This document shows, in pieces, positions 54,174 to 61,756 of a DNA stretch of 64,000 bases; within the stretch, counting starts at the first letter, position 1, and every line of letters starts with the position of its first letter. Position numbers and translations under genes: made by a program. The notes beneath the pieces are model-generated. The model was not told the origin of the DNA, searched no databases, and saw nothing but the letters and a program-made list of their open reading frames with translations. This stretch comes from a bacterium. GTDB taxonomy: Bacteria > Cyanobacteriota > Sericytochromatia > S15B-MN24 > UBA4093. Location: assembly GCA_017744355.1 (NCBI GenBank), contig JAGIBK010000001.1, positions 620,001-684,000 on the forward strand, in the 5' to 3' direction.

Positions 54174-54640
54174 CTCAAATGTGTCGCATAATGTTGTTAC
54201 GGTAAAATAGGTACTCCTTACGCTTAGGTCCAGAATGATAGGCAGAAGAAAGCCTCGCTGAATCACATAATGCATTTCCTTCAATAAATGAGGCGGATAA
54301 TGTTGTACTGGTAAACCCCTTGGTTTTCACCGGCTGGACAAAGATGAGGTGCCTGAATATAGGAGCTCCATTCACATAACGCAGGACTCCGCTCAAATGT
54401 GGCGGATAATGTTGTTATTGGAAGGTAAGTCCCGAGAAGTGAAACGTCATTCCTATCCTGTGGGCAATCAGTCCCAGGTCTTACATAACGCACAACTCAG
54501 CCCCACGCGAGGAGCAATTATCCTCGTTGAACTCGATGCCTCATGCGTCGGATAAGGCCGTTTCGGTAAATCCCGTCACGACACAGCGAGGTCTCGATGG
54601 TACTGAATCGCTTCTGAGATCTGGAGCAACATAACGAAGC
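54174..54640. repeat. Degenerate 109-bp-period array with attC-like architecture
   Basis: Left box ACATAACGC at 54265 (CATAATGC variant), 54374, 54483 and 54629; right box G(G/T)CGGATAATGTTGT..GGTAAA at 54183 (half unit), 54292, 54401 and 54547 (degraded). Spacing is 109, 109 and 146 for both boxes; the extra 37 nt lie between the two boxes of the third full unit, in a hairpin (CGAGGA...TCCTCG). Between units are four spacers, each about 57 nt, unrelated in sequence. Each unit can fold at its centre, for instance TCCGC (54388-54392) with GCGGA (54402-54406) and ATAAC (54376-54380) with GTTAT (54414-54418). Confidence 0.6.
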
Positions 54641-54680
54641 CCAGCGCAACCATACACCACATAAGATATATTATACGACT

Positions 54681-54774
54681 GAGCAGTAGACATTCTCAGT
54701 AGCCAAACACCACCCGGGAACCCCTGTTATTTCAGGCGAATTTCACTACTCCCAAAAATCGCTGTCTACTGCCC
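54681..54774. repeat. Small terminal-inverted-repeat element (MITE-like)
   Basis: GCAGTAGACA (54683-54692) and TGTCTACTGC (54763-54772) are a perfect 10-bp inverted pair (11 of 12 when extended) enclosing 70 nt without a gene. No clear target duplication is visible. Confidence 0.4.
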
Positions 54775-54832
54775 TCTTGGCTCTCATCCAGGGCGATCAA
54801 GCAGGGCGAAATGGGCGGGAGAATGCGCTCGA

Positions 54833-54861
54833 TTGACAATAGATCTAACTAGAACTATATT
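54833..54861 (+). promoter_or_regulatory. Consensus promoter of the pirin/FMN reductase cluster
   Basis: TTGACA (54833-54838), 17-nt spacer, TATATT (54856-54861): the best sigma70 match in the window. The spacer contains the palindrome TAGATCTA (54840-54847), well placed to be a repressor site. Confidence 0.75.
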
Positions 54862-54918
54862 GGGAGCGTGTTCAGGCAGGCACCTCTCGTGCTCCAACCC
54901 TCGGCAAAGGAGACGGCC

Positions 54919-55800
54919 ATGGCCACCTCGCAGCGCTCAGTCACTCGGATCGTTCCGAGCATCCATACCATCGAAGGCGATGGCATGGAGATTCGGCGTC
55001 CGTTTCCGACTCAGCTGATCGATTCGTTCGATCCGTTCCTGCTGCTCGATCACTTCGGTCCGGTCGAGGTCGCTCCTGGCGAGGCGAAGGGAACCCTGCC
55101 GCATCCTCATCGTGGCTTCGAAACGGTCACCTACATCATCGAAGGTGAGTTCGAGCACAAGGACTCCGCCGGTCACGCGGGGCGCCTCACGCCCGGCGCG
55201 GTCCAGTGGATGACCGCCGGCCATGGCATCATCCACTCGGAGCAACCTAGCGCATCCCTCATGCGTTACGGCGGCCGCCTGCACGGCCTTCAGCTGTGGG
55301 TGAACCTGCCGGCTCGGGACAAGATGATGCCACCGCGCTACCAAGAGCTCCCGGCTGAGCGGATCCCCGTGGCGTCGAGCGAGGACGGCTCGGTGAGCGT
55401 GCGAGTGATCGCAGGCGAGGCCCTCGGCGTCAGCGCCGTCATCGAAACGCGCACCCCTATCATGTACTTGCACTTCACCCTTCAGCCGGGCGCGCGGCAT
55501 ACGCAGCCGGTCCCACCAGCCTACAACGCCTTCGCTTACGTGATCGGCGGCGAGGGGCACTTTGGTTCAGACGAAGCCACCGGCAAGGAGGGCGAAGCGC
55601 TCTTCTTCGGCGCCGGGGATGAGGTCACCCTCTCGGTGCCCGAGGGCGCTTCGGCTCCGTTGAGCGTCCTGCTCCTCGCCGGCGTCCCGCTCAAGGAGCG
55701 TATCTATCGCTACGGGCCCTTCGTCATGAACACCCAGGAGCAGCTCCTCCAGGCGTTTCGCGACTACGAGGCCGGTCACTTCGACGTGATCCCGTCTTGA
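54919..55800 (+). CDS. Pirin family protein (first copy)
   Basis: 293 aa from ATG 54919 with AAAGGAGA upstream. Bicupin. The pirin N-terminal domain has FDPFLLLDHFGP, LPHPHRGFETVTYIIEGEFEHKDS and MTAGHGIIHSEQ, which supply the metal-binding His, His, His and Glu. Pirins act as redox-sensing iron proteins or quercetinase-like dioxygenases. First gene behind the strong promoter; a second, divergent pirin lies 2 kb on. Confidence 0.93.
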   Translation: MATSQRSVTRIVPSIHTIEGDGMEIRRPFPTQLIDSFDPFLLLDHFGPVEVAPGEAKGTLPHPHRGFETVTYIIEGEFEHKDSAGHAGRLTPGAVQWMTAGHGIIHSEQPSASLMRYGGRLHGLQLWVNLPARDKMMPPRYQELPAERIPVASSEDGSVSVRVIAGEALGVSAVIETRTPIMYLHFTLQPGARHTQPVPPAYNAFAYVIGGEGHFGSDEATGKEGEALFFGAGDEVTLSVPEGASAPLSVLLLAGVPLKERIYRYGPFVMNTQEQLLQAFRDYEAGHFDVIPS

Positions 55801-55814
55801 CGGCGAGAAGCAAC

Positions 55815-55964
55815 ATGGATCGGCCTGCTCCGAGCTGCATCCCGGCCACCAACGACGAACAAGTGCAACGGCTCGCCCTGCTCGAAAAACTCAAGTCCAG
55901 CTGTGTGGCGCTCCAGTCCTCTGCGCACTCGCCTTACCTGTCAGAAAGAGAAGTCCCTCGATGA
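55815..55964 (+). CDS. Putative small ORF (49 aa) coupled to the FMN reductase
   Basis: ATG 55815 to TGA 55962-55964. Product is MDRPAPSCIPATNDEQ... with a helical DEQVQRLALLEKLK segment and two Cys. Its stop overlaps the FMN reductase ATG as ATGA, the coupling seen throughout this genome, and it starts 14 nt after the pirin stop, filling an otherwise empty gap. The ribosome-binding site (GAGAAG) is modest. No family known; may be a leader peptide or small protein. Confidence 0.45.
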   Translation: MDRPAPSCIPATNDEQVQRLALLEKLKSSCVALQSSAHSPYLSEREVPR

Positions 55965-56533
55965 ACAAGTCCGCCCGAATCCTGGTCCTGGCCGGTAGCC
56001 TGCGCGAAGGCGCTTACAGCAAGAAGCTGGCGAAGTGCGCGGCTGAAGCCCTGAAGCAGCTTGGTGCAGAGGTTGACCTGCTGGACCTCCGAGAGGTGCC
56101 CATGCCCCTCTACGACGGAGATCTCGAAGACGCCGAAGGGCTCCCCGCAGGCGCGATCGCCTTCAAGGAGCGAATCGCAGCTGCCGAGGGCCTGCTCATC
56201 GTCTCGCCCGAGTACAACCAATCGATCCCCGGCACCTTCAAGAACGCGCTCGATTGGGCATCGCGCGGCGAGGACGATGTCTTCGAGGGGAAGGTCGCGG
56301 GCCTGATGGCCTCCTCGCCCGGCGGGGCGGGCGGGATGCGGATGATGCCTCACCTCCGCCAGGTCATGACCGCCCTCGGAGTCTGGCTGCTGCCCGAGCA
56401 GGTCACCCTTTCCAAGGCACACGAGGCCTTCGACGAAAGCGGCGCCCTCAAATCCGCCTATATCGCCACCCAGGTCGAGAAGCTCTGCTCCGCACTTGCC
56501 TCGGAAGCTCGGCGTCGCCGCCTCGAAGCCTAA
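55961..56533 (+). CDS. NADPH-dependent FMN reductase (flavodoxin-like fold)
   Basis: 190 aa. ILVLAGSLREGAYSKKLA (FMN phosphate loop), SPEYNQSIPGTFKNALDW and SSPGGAGGMRMMPHLRQVM are the signature of the SsuE/chromate-reductase-like NADPH:FMN/quinone reductases. Presumably detoxifies quinones or metals; the pirin context supports an oxidative or xenobiotic stress role. Confidence 0.93.
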   Translation: MNKSARILVLAGSLREGAYSKKLAKCAAEALKQLGAEVDLLDLREVPMPLYDGDLEDAEGLPAGAIAFKERIAAAEGLLIVSPEYNQSIPGTFKNALDWASRGEDDVFEGKVAGLMASSPGGAGGMRMMPHLRQVMTALGVWLLPEQVTLSKAHEAFDESGALKSAYIATQVEKLCSALASEARRRRLEA

Positions 56534-56566
56534 GCATCCCCACTTCATTCAGGAAGGACGTGCCCC

Positions 56567-56875
56567 GTGGACGACCATCTCGCCAACGCCGTGCCCCGTG
56601 ACAACCCCGCGGCAAAGCGCTTCGAACTGCAGATCGGCGATCGCCTCGCCGTCGCCGAGTACATCCTCACCCCCGACGGCATCGTGTTCACGCACACCGA
56701 GGTCCCCGTCGAGCTGGAGGGGCGTGGGCTCGCAAGCAAGCTCATCAAGTTTGCCCTCGATTCGGCCCGGGAACGGAAGCTTTCGGTCACGCCCATGTGC
56801 CAGGCAGTCGCCGGTTATATCGAACGCCATCCGGAGTATCAGGATCTGCTGTTACCGACCTTCCGCAACCAGTAG
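56567..56875 (+). CDS. GNAT-like N-acetyltransferase, YjdJ type
   Basis: 102 aa from GTG 56567 with AGGAAGGA upstream. Short GNAT: GIVFTHTEVPVELEGRGLASKLIKFALDSARERKLSVTP contains the acetyl-CoA loop (E-GRGLAS) and the terminal CQAVAGYIERHPEYQDL, as in the small YjdJ/COG2388 family. Substrate unknown. Lies between the FMN reductase and the second pirin. Confidence 0.9.
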   Translation: MDDHLANAVPRDNPAAKRFELQIGDRLAVAEYILTPDGIVFTHTEVPVELEGRGLASKLIKFALDSARERKLSVTPMCQAVAGYIERHPEYQDLLLPTFRNQ

Positions 56876-56919
56876 GCGGCCACCCTCGCCGTCGAGCAAG
56901 AGAGAATCGAGACACGCAC

Positions 56920-57783
56920 ATGCTTGAATCCATCATCACCGCTCGCAAGGCCGATATCGGCGGCTTGGAAGTGGGGCGCCTCCTGCCTTCGCGCGAGCGC
57001 CGCATGGTCGGGCCGTTCACCTTTCTGGATCACGGCGGGCCGATCGACCTGCCGGCCTTCATCCCCGACACCCTGGATGTCCTTCCTCATCCGCACATCG
57101 GCCTCTCGACCGTCACCTACCTCCTCGACGGCACGATGACCCATCGCGACAGCCTCGGCGTCGAGCAGGTGATACGGCCTGGTGACGTCAACTGGATGAC
57201 CGCAGGCCGAGGCATCAGCCACTCTGAGCGCTTCGAGGGCCCTTTCAAGGACAAGGGCGGGGCATTCAACCTCCTGCAGGCCTGGGTGGCGCTCCCCGTC
57301 GAGCATGAAGAGGCGGATCCCAGCTTCAATCACCACCCCAGTCAGGAGCTGCCAATCTTCGAAGAAGGCGGCCTCTGGGCCCGCCTCATCGCAGGCACGG
57401 CCTTCGGTGTCTCGGCGCCGGTCAAGACCCACTCGCCGCTCTTCTACATGCATGTGCAGCTCCAGGCGGGCGCGAAGGCGGCCGTCCCGGGCGATCACCC
57501 CGAGCGCGCCGTCTACGTCGTCAAGGGCTGCGTCGAAGTGGCAGGGCACGCGTATCGTCCAGGCGAGATGCTGGTCTTCGCCCCTGGGGCGGCTCCACTC
57601 ATCACGGCGCAGGAGGCGTCCACCGTCATGATGCTCGGAGGTGAGCCGGTCGGCCCGCGCCACATCTGGTGGAACTTCGTCTCCTCGCGCAAGGAGCGTA
57701 TCGAGCAGGCCAAGGCGGATTGGCAAGCCGGCCGGATCGCTCTGCCGCCGCACGATGCCCGCGCGTTCGTCCCGCTGCCCTAG
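56920..57783 (+). CDS. Pirin family protein (second copy)
   Basis: 287 aa from ATG 56920. VGPFTFLDHGGP, VLPHPHIGLSTVTYLLDGTMTHRDS and MTAGRGISHSER carry the pirin metal ligands. Differs clearly from the copy at 54.9 kb (a distinct subfamily rather than a recent duplicate). C-terminal cupin ends in HIWWNFVSSRKERIEQAKADW, a typical pirin tail. Confidence 0.93.
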   Translation: MLESIITARKADIGGLEVGRLLPSRERRMVGPFTFLDHGGPIDLPAFIPDTLDVLPHPHIGLSTVTYLLDGTMTHRDSLGVEQVIRPGDVNWMTAGRGISHSERFEGPFKDKGGAFNLLQAWVALPVEHEEADPSFNHHPSQELPIFEEGGLWARLIAGTAFGVSAPVKTHSPLFYMHVQLQAGAKAAVPGDHPERAVYVVKGCVEVAGHAYRPGEMLVFAPGAAPLITAQEASTVMMLGGEPVGPRHIWWNFVSSRKERIEQAKADWQAGRIALPPHDARAFVPLP

Positions 57784-57906
57784 GATGACGGCGCGGACCG
57801 GGAGATTTCGTCGCCCTCACCTTGCGAGGGTTCAGCGGAGCGGTTAGGATGCCTATGGTAGGGTTGTGAGCCCGACCATGGGCCTGCCTACTTCGAGGAG
57901 GAGACG

Positions 57907-58281
57907 ATGAGCGTCATCCGTCGTTCTTGCGCCGTTGCGATCGCAACCTTCATGCTCGCCGGCTGCGCGCTATCCGGCAACCAGCCGGTCGACCCGACCA
58001 AGAGACCGCGCATCACCTCGCTCCAGGTCTCAAGCAGCCGCGTGACCCCGGGCGGCATCATCGGGCTCGAGGTGACGGCCCAGAGCCCCGACGACTCCAA
58101 GCTCACCTACCACTGGACCTCGAGCCAGGGCATGATCTCGGATCCACACAGCCAGCGCCCGCACTGGATTGCTCCCAACAACGCCTTCGGCCAGGACACC
58201 TACATCACCCTCTCGGTCCGGGTCATCGACGACAAGCAGCGCGAAGACAGCCGCCAAGAGACTATCACCGTCGCCAATTGA
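57907..58281 (+). CDS. Small lipoprotein with Ig/PKD-like domain
   Basis: 124 aa, GAGGAGGAGACG directly before the ATG. Lipobox FMLAGC (Cys20), then one beta-sandwich: ITSLQVSSSRVTPGGIIGLEV, then the KLTYHWTSSQGMISD motif, typical of PKD/Ig-like folds (W core). Envelope-anchored; function unknown. Ends before a strong bidirectional terminator. Confidence 0.82.
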   Translation: MSVIRRSCAVAIATFMLAGCALSGNQPVDPTKRPRITSLQVSSSRVTPGGIIGLEVTAQSPDDSKLTYHWTSSQGMISDPHSQRPHWIAPNNAFGQDTYITLSVRVIDDKQREDSRQETITVAN

Positions 58282-58289
58282 CCACTTGT

Positions 58290-58323
58290 ACGAACGACCT
58301 CCCGAAATCGGGAGGTCGTTCGT
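58290..58323. terminator. Bidirectional terminator
   Basis: 16-bp perfect stem, left arm 58290-58305 (ACGAACGACCTCCCGA), right arm 58308-58323, between two convergent genes. Confidence 0.8.
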
Positions 58324-58343
58324 CTCAGGCTGTTGAAAAAGGA

Positions 58344-58751
58344 TTAGTAGCCGCGGGGCATCCGGATGCCGAACTTGTCGCGCGCGCCCCGGTCCTGCTC
58401 GGCCTCGCGCGCCTGGAACTCACGGATCTGATCCATGATCCGCTGCCGGATGAAGTCCGTGACGTCTTCGACCTTGCTCTTGTCGGCGTCCTCGTCCAGG
58501 TCGTTCTCCCGAATGTACATGGCCAAGAAGTAAGCCTGAGCCAGCTCTTGGCGGCAAGTCCAGGGGTCCATCCCCTTACGCGTCAAGGAGTCGCGCAGCG
58601 TGGCGTAGGTGCCGCGACGGGAGAGCCAAAGGTTCTCCATGAGGTCCATGAGATCTTGGGGGGAGACTTCCTCGAGGGGGTCTCCGTACTTCTCAAGGTA
58701 CTGCTCCTTGACGCCGGGGTCTTGGAATTTGGCAAGCGCTCGTTGAATCAT
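58344..58751 (-). CDS. Hypothetical helical protein (135 aa)
   Basis: Start at ATG 58749-58751 with AGGAGGTG 3 nt upstream; GTG 58757 lies within the ribosome-binding site. Entirely helical and charged (LEKYGDPLEEVSPQDLMDLMENLW; DVTDFIRQRIMDQIREFQAREAEQD), no membrane segment. Not recognised. It follows miaE on the same strand by 20 nt and is likely cotranscribed. Confidence 0.75.
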   Translation of the reverse strand: MIQRALAKFQDPGVKEQYLEKYGDPLEEVSPQDLMDLMENLWLSRRGTYATLRDSLTRKGMDPWTCRQELAQAYFLAMYIRENDLDEDADKSKVEDVTDFIRQRIMDQIREFQAREAEQDRGARDKFGIRMPRGY

Positions 58752-58771
58752 CCGCACCTCCTGGGGGCGTT

Positions 58772-59374
58772 TTAGTGCATGCGAGCAGCGACCGGCAGGC
58801 GACGGAGAATCTCCGCCTCTTGCACGGCCAGCTCCTCGAGCCGTTGAAGCACCACAGCCTTGGGCATGTGGTGACCGGCGAGGGAAACGAAGAGTTGATG
58901 ATGACCGGCCTCCGAGAACGAAAGCTCATGGTAGAGCGATCGCAGCGCGGGGTCCGGCAGGTTCTGAGCGAGCAGCACGAAGCGTTCGCAGCTACGAGCC
59001 TCGACCAAGCTCATGATGAGCAACCGATCGACCAAGTGTTCGACTCCATGGGGGCGATTGAGCTTCAACAGCTCTTTCACGTAGGGATCGGAGTCGATCC
59101 TCCCAAGAGGAATGCCGCGCTCATTGAGCACGGCATACAGTCGGGCGAAGTGTTCGAGTTCTTCCTGGGCGAGGTGCAGCATGCTGGTAACCAGCGCCCG
59201 GTCGTTCGGATATTTGGCGATGAGGCTCATGGCCGTAGCAGCCGCCTTCTTCTCGCAATGCGCGTGATCCGCCAGGAGGAGATCCGTGTGACGGATCACC
59301 AGCTCGAGCCAGGCTTTATCGGAAGCCTCCTTGAGACAGGTCATTGGCGGACAGGTTTGCGTTGCGAGGGTCAT
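58772..59374 (-). CDS. miaE: tRNA-(ms2io6A37)-hydroxylase
   Basis: 200 aa ferritin-like diiron monooxygenase hydroxylating ms2i6A37 in tRNA. The iron ligands are on four helices: DHAHCEKKAAATAM, AQEELEHF, LVEARSCERF and SEAGHHQLF (ExxH motifs). TAGGAG precedes the start and a TATACT -10 box (59394-59399) lies 20 nt upstream. No miaA or miaB is in the window. Confidence 0.92.
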   Translation of the reverse strand: MTLATQTCPPMTCLKEASDKAWLELVIRHTDLLLADHAHCEKKAAATAMSLIAKYPNDRALVTSMLHLAQEELEHFARLYAVLNERGIPLGRIDSDPYVKELLKLNRPHGVEHLVDRLLIMSLVEARSCERFVLLAQNLPDPALRSLYHELSFSEAGHHQLFVSLAGHHMPKAVVLQRLEELAVQEAEILRRLPVAARMH

Positions 59375-59503
59375 CGTTGCTACTCCTACCTACAGTATAA
59401 GGCATTAGGGGCCCGGACTGCGCGTCGATTGCGAAACTTCACATCTTCTAGCAAGCATGCTAGCGTGTTTCTTTCGGAAACGCGCTATTTCAGGAGGTTC
59501 GCC

Positions 59504-59797
59504 ATGATCCGCCATGTCGTCGGGTTCCGCTTCAAGCCGGACACCACTCCCAGCCAGATCGCCCAGTTCCTCGCCGCCTTCCGAGCCCTCGCCGACCAGA
59601 TCCCGGAGCTGCGGAGCCTGAGCGTCGGCCCCAACCTGACGGATCGCGACGCCACCTGCCCCTACATCCTCTCGTCGAGCTTCGACGACATGGACGCCGT
59701 GGGGCGCTACCTGGTCCACCCGGCGCACGTCGATGCCGTCGCCACGCACCTAACGCCGATTCTCGAGCAACGAATCATCCTGGACATCGAAGAGTAA
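59504..59797 (+). CDS. Dabb-family stress-responsive alpha-beta barrel protein
   Basis: 97 aa from ATG 59504, AGGAGG 6 nt upstream. MIRHVVGFRFKPD followed by IPELRSLSVGPNLTDRD and YLVHPAHVDAVATHL is the Dabb (dimeric alpha/beta barrel) pattern. Small cytosolic dimer, function in stress or as a cyclase unknown. An inverted repeat CTAGCA-AGCA-TGCTAG (59448-59463) lies upstream. Confidence 0.9.
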   Translation: MIRHVVGFRFKPDTTPSQIAQFLAAFRALADQIPELRSLSVGPNLTDRDATCPYILSSSFDDMDAVGRYLVHPAHVDAVATHLTPILEQRIILDIEE

Positions 59798-59845
59798 GAC
59801 CGAGAGGTGCTTTGATGCTCGCCGCTTCGCCGATGAAGGGGAGCA

Positions 59846-59854
59846 TGATATAGT
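59846..59854 (+). promoter_or_regulatory. Extended -10 promoter of the DEAD-box helicase
   Basis: TGATATAGT; predicted +1 near 59861, giving an unusually long leader of about 110 nt. Confidence 0.5.
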
Positions 59855-59970
59855 AATGGCATCGGGAAGTAGGAGCTGTGCGCCATTTGCGCCCCCTTTC
59901 CCCGCAATGCCCACCCTGGTGACCGTTCCAAACCTTCACCAGAGCCGACACAAAGGAGTGGCAGCTACTT

Positions 59971-61587
59971 TTGCCTGACAACATCCGTTTCGAGGATCTC
60001 GGCCTGCCGCCTGAGATTCTCCGGGGCCTGAGCCAGATGGGCTTCGCCCACGCCACCCCGGTCCAAGCCGCGGCAATCCCCGAAGTCTTGAAGGGCAAGG
60101 ACCTGGTGGTCCAAGCCAAGACCGGTTCCGGTAAGACCCTGGCCTTCGGCCTTCCCGTCCTCGCCCGTCTCGATCCCACCAGCCCCGACACCCAGGTGCT
60201 GGTCATCACCCCGACCCGCGAACTCGCCATCCAGGTGGCCGAAGAGCTGAACAAGGTCGGCGGTCACATGGGCATCCTGGTCTCCGCCATCTACGGCGGC
60301 ACCAAGATGGACAAGCAAATGACCGACCTGGCCTGGGCCTCCATCATCGTGGGGACGCCGGGCCGCCTCCGGGACCACCTGACCCGAGGCAACCTGCACC
60401 TGACCAAGTGCACCACCGTGGTCCTCGACGAAGCCGACGAGATGCTCGACATGGGCTTCAAGGACGACCTGGAGTTCATCCTCTCGGGTCTTCCCAAGCC
60501 CCGGACCACCCTGCTCTTCTCGGCGACCTTCCCCAAGGCCATCGAGGCGATCGCCAAGAAGTACATGACGAGCACCGAGAAGATCGCCGTCAGCTCGGGC
60601 CTCACCACCCCCACGGACATCACTCACCGCTTCCTCAAGGTCAGCGAATCGAACCGGGTGGAGGCGCTTGCGACCCTCATCCGCAAGGAGCCCCCGAATC
60701 TCGGGATCGTCTTCTGCAAGCGCAAGAGCGAAACCACCCAGGTCTCGCGCAAGCTGCGCGCCGCAGGCATCCCCTCGGGCTACCTCAACGGGGACATGGA
60801 CCAGGCTCAGCGCGAAGCCACCCTCGCCCAGTTCAAGCGCGGGGACATCAATATCCTGGTCGCCACCGACGTCGCGGCCCGCGGCCTCGACATCAACGGG
60901 ATCACTCACGTCTACAACGTGTCGGTCCCCCAGGACACCGAGACCTATGTCCACCGCTCGGGCCGCACCGGCCGCGCCGGCAAGAAGGGCACCTGCATCA
61001 CCCTCGTCACCCCCGAGGAAGAGCGCTACTTCGCCAAGATCCAGCAGGATCTGACCGAAACCGCCCGCAAGGCGATGGCCGCCGCCCAGGCAGCGGTCCC
61101 GGCGCAGGCACCCGCGCAAGCCCCAGCCGCCCGCAGGCAGCCTACCGCCGAGCCCCGCGCTCAGCAGGAGGCGCCCCGCGCCCCGCAGCCGGCTCGCCAG
61201 GAGCGTCAAGACCGACAGGAGCGTCAAGAACGCCAAGAGCGCGAGAGCACCCGCGCCCCGCGTGAAGCCGAGCGCCGCATCGAGAGCCGGCAGAGCGAGA
61301 ATGCTCGTCCGCGCTACTCGGTGGATACCATCTACCGCGAGGTGAACGGCCAGGCCGAAGCCTACCGGACCATCGCCCAGGAGCTGCTGCGGCAGACCGA
61401 TGCCGAGCGTCTCGTGGCCGCCCTGCTCAGCCAGACCAACGCCGGCAAGCGGATGCTCGAGAAGAGCATCCCGCGCGAGGAACCGTCCGACTCCCAGCGC
61501 GATCATTCGCGCCGCAGGTCGCGCTCGACCTCGCACAGCGGGGGGCGCCTCACGCGCAAGCCCTCCCAGGTCGTCTACGGCGAATAA
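59971..61587 (+). CDS. DEAD-box RNA helicase
   Basis: 538 aa from TTG 59971 (AAAGGAG upstream). All helicase motifs: Q motif (FEDLGLPPEIL...GFAHATPVQ), I AKTGSGKT, Ia PTRELA, II DEADEMLD, III SATF, IV-VI to HRSGRTGRAG. Residues 375-440 are a Gln/Arg/Glu-rich disordered tail, and the last 90 residues include a dimerisation-like helical segment and an RS/RR tail. Similar to CshA/CsdA or cyanobacterial CrhR helicases for ribosome and cold adaptation. Confidence 0.95.
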   Translation: MPDNIRFEDLGLPPEILRGLSQMGFAHATPVQAAAIPEVLKGKDLVVQAKTGSGKTLAFGLPVLARLDPTSPDTQVLVITPTRELAIQVAEELNKVGGHMGILVSAIYGGTKMDKQMTDLAWASIIVGTPGRLRDHLTRGNLHLTKCTTVVLDEADEMLDMGFKDDLEFILSGLPKPRTTLLFSATFPKAIEAIAKKYMTSTEKIAVSSGLTTPTDITHRFLKVSESNRVEALATLIRKEPPNLGIVFCKRKSETTQVSRKLRAAGIPSGYLNGDMDQAQREATLAQFKRGDINILVATDVAARGLDINGITHVYNVSVPQDTETYVHRSGRTGRAGKKGTCITLVTPEEERYFAKIQQDLTETARKAMAAAQAAVPAQAPAQAPAARRQPTAEPRAQQEAPRAPQPARQERQDRQERQERQERESTRAPREAERRIESRQSENARPRYSVDTIYREVNGQAEAYRTIAQELLRQTDAERLVAALLSQTNAGKRMLEKSIPREEPSDSQRDHSRRRSRSTSHSGGRLTRKPSQVVYGE

Positions 61588-61595
61588 TCGCTCAT

Positions 61596-61630
61596 CTCGC
61601 GCCCCCGTTCGGGGGCGCGAGGTGCTTTTT
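61596..61630 (+). terminator. Terminator of the helicase gene
   Basis: 11-bp stem CTCGCGCCCCC (61596-61606) / GGGGGCGCGAG (61611-61621), then GTGCTTTTT. Confidence 0.85.
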
Positions 61631-61659
61631 GGGCATGTCATCTTTCTGCAATCATTCTG

Positions 61660-61668
61660 TGGTATGGT
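61660..61668 (+). promoter_or_regulatory. Extended -10 promoter of the DUF4015 gene
   Basis: TGGTATGGT, same nonamer as before the YidD-like gene; leader about 80 nt to ATG 61757. Confidence 0.45.
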
Positions 61669-61756
61669 CCTCCCATTGGCTTGAAGCCCCGCCCCCTATG
61701 CGGTATAAGGGATGCTTTGGTTCCAGCTCACATTCCCTTTCATGAAGAGGAGCCCG

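Larger units (their letters stand above)
54099..54918. other. Gene-free, AT-richer intergenic island
   Basis: About 820 nt without a credible gene: frames are short, lack ribosome-binding sites and have atypical composition. It holds the dnaE terminator, a repeat array (54174-54640), a small inverted-repeat element (54681-54774) and the strong promoter of the pirin cluster. It is visibly poorer in G+C than all neighbouring genes. Confidence 0.75.

Noticed and set aside
54175..54555. Short open frames in the dnaE-pirin gap as genes
   Set aside because: No ribosome-binding sites, compositions unlike proteins, and they run across the repeat units.
54174..54640. CRISPR array
   Set aside because: The repeats are only partly conserved, change length, and there are no cas genes; spacers of about 57 nt and 50-90-nt units do not fit.
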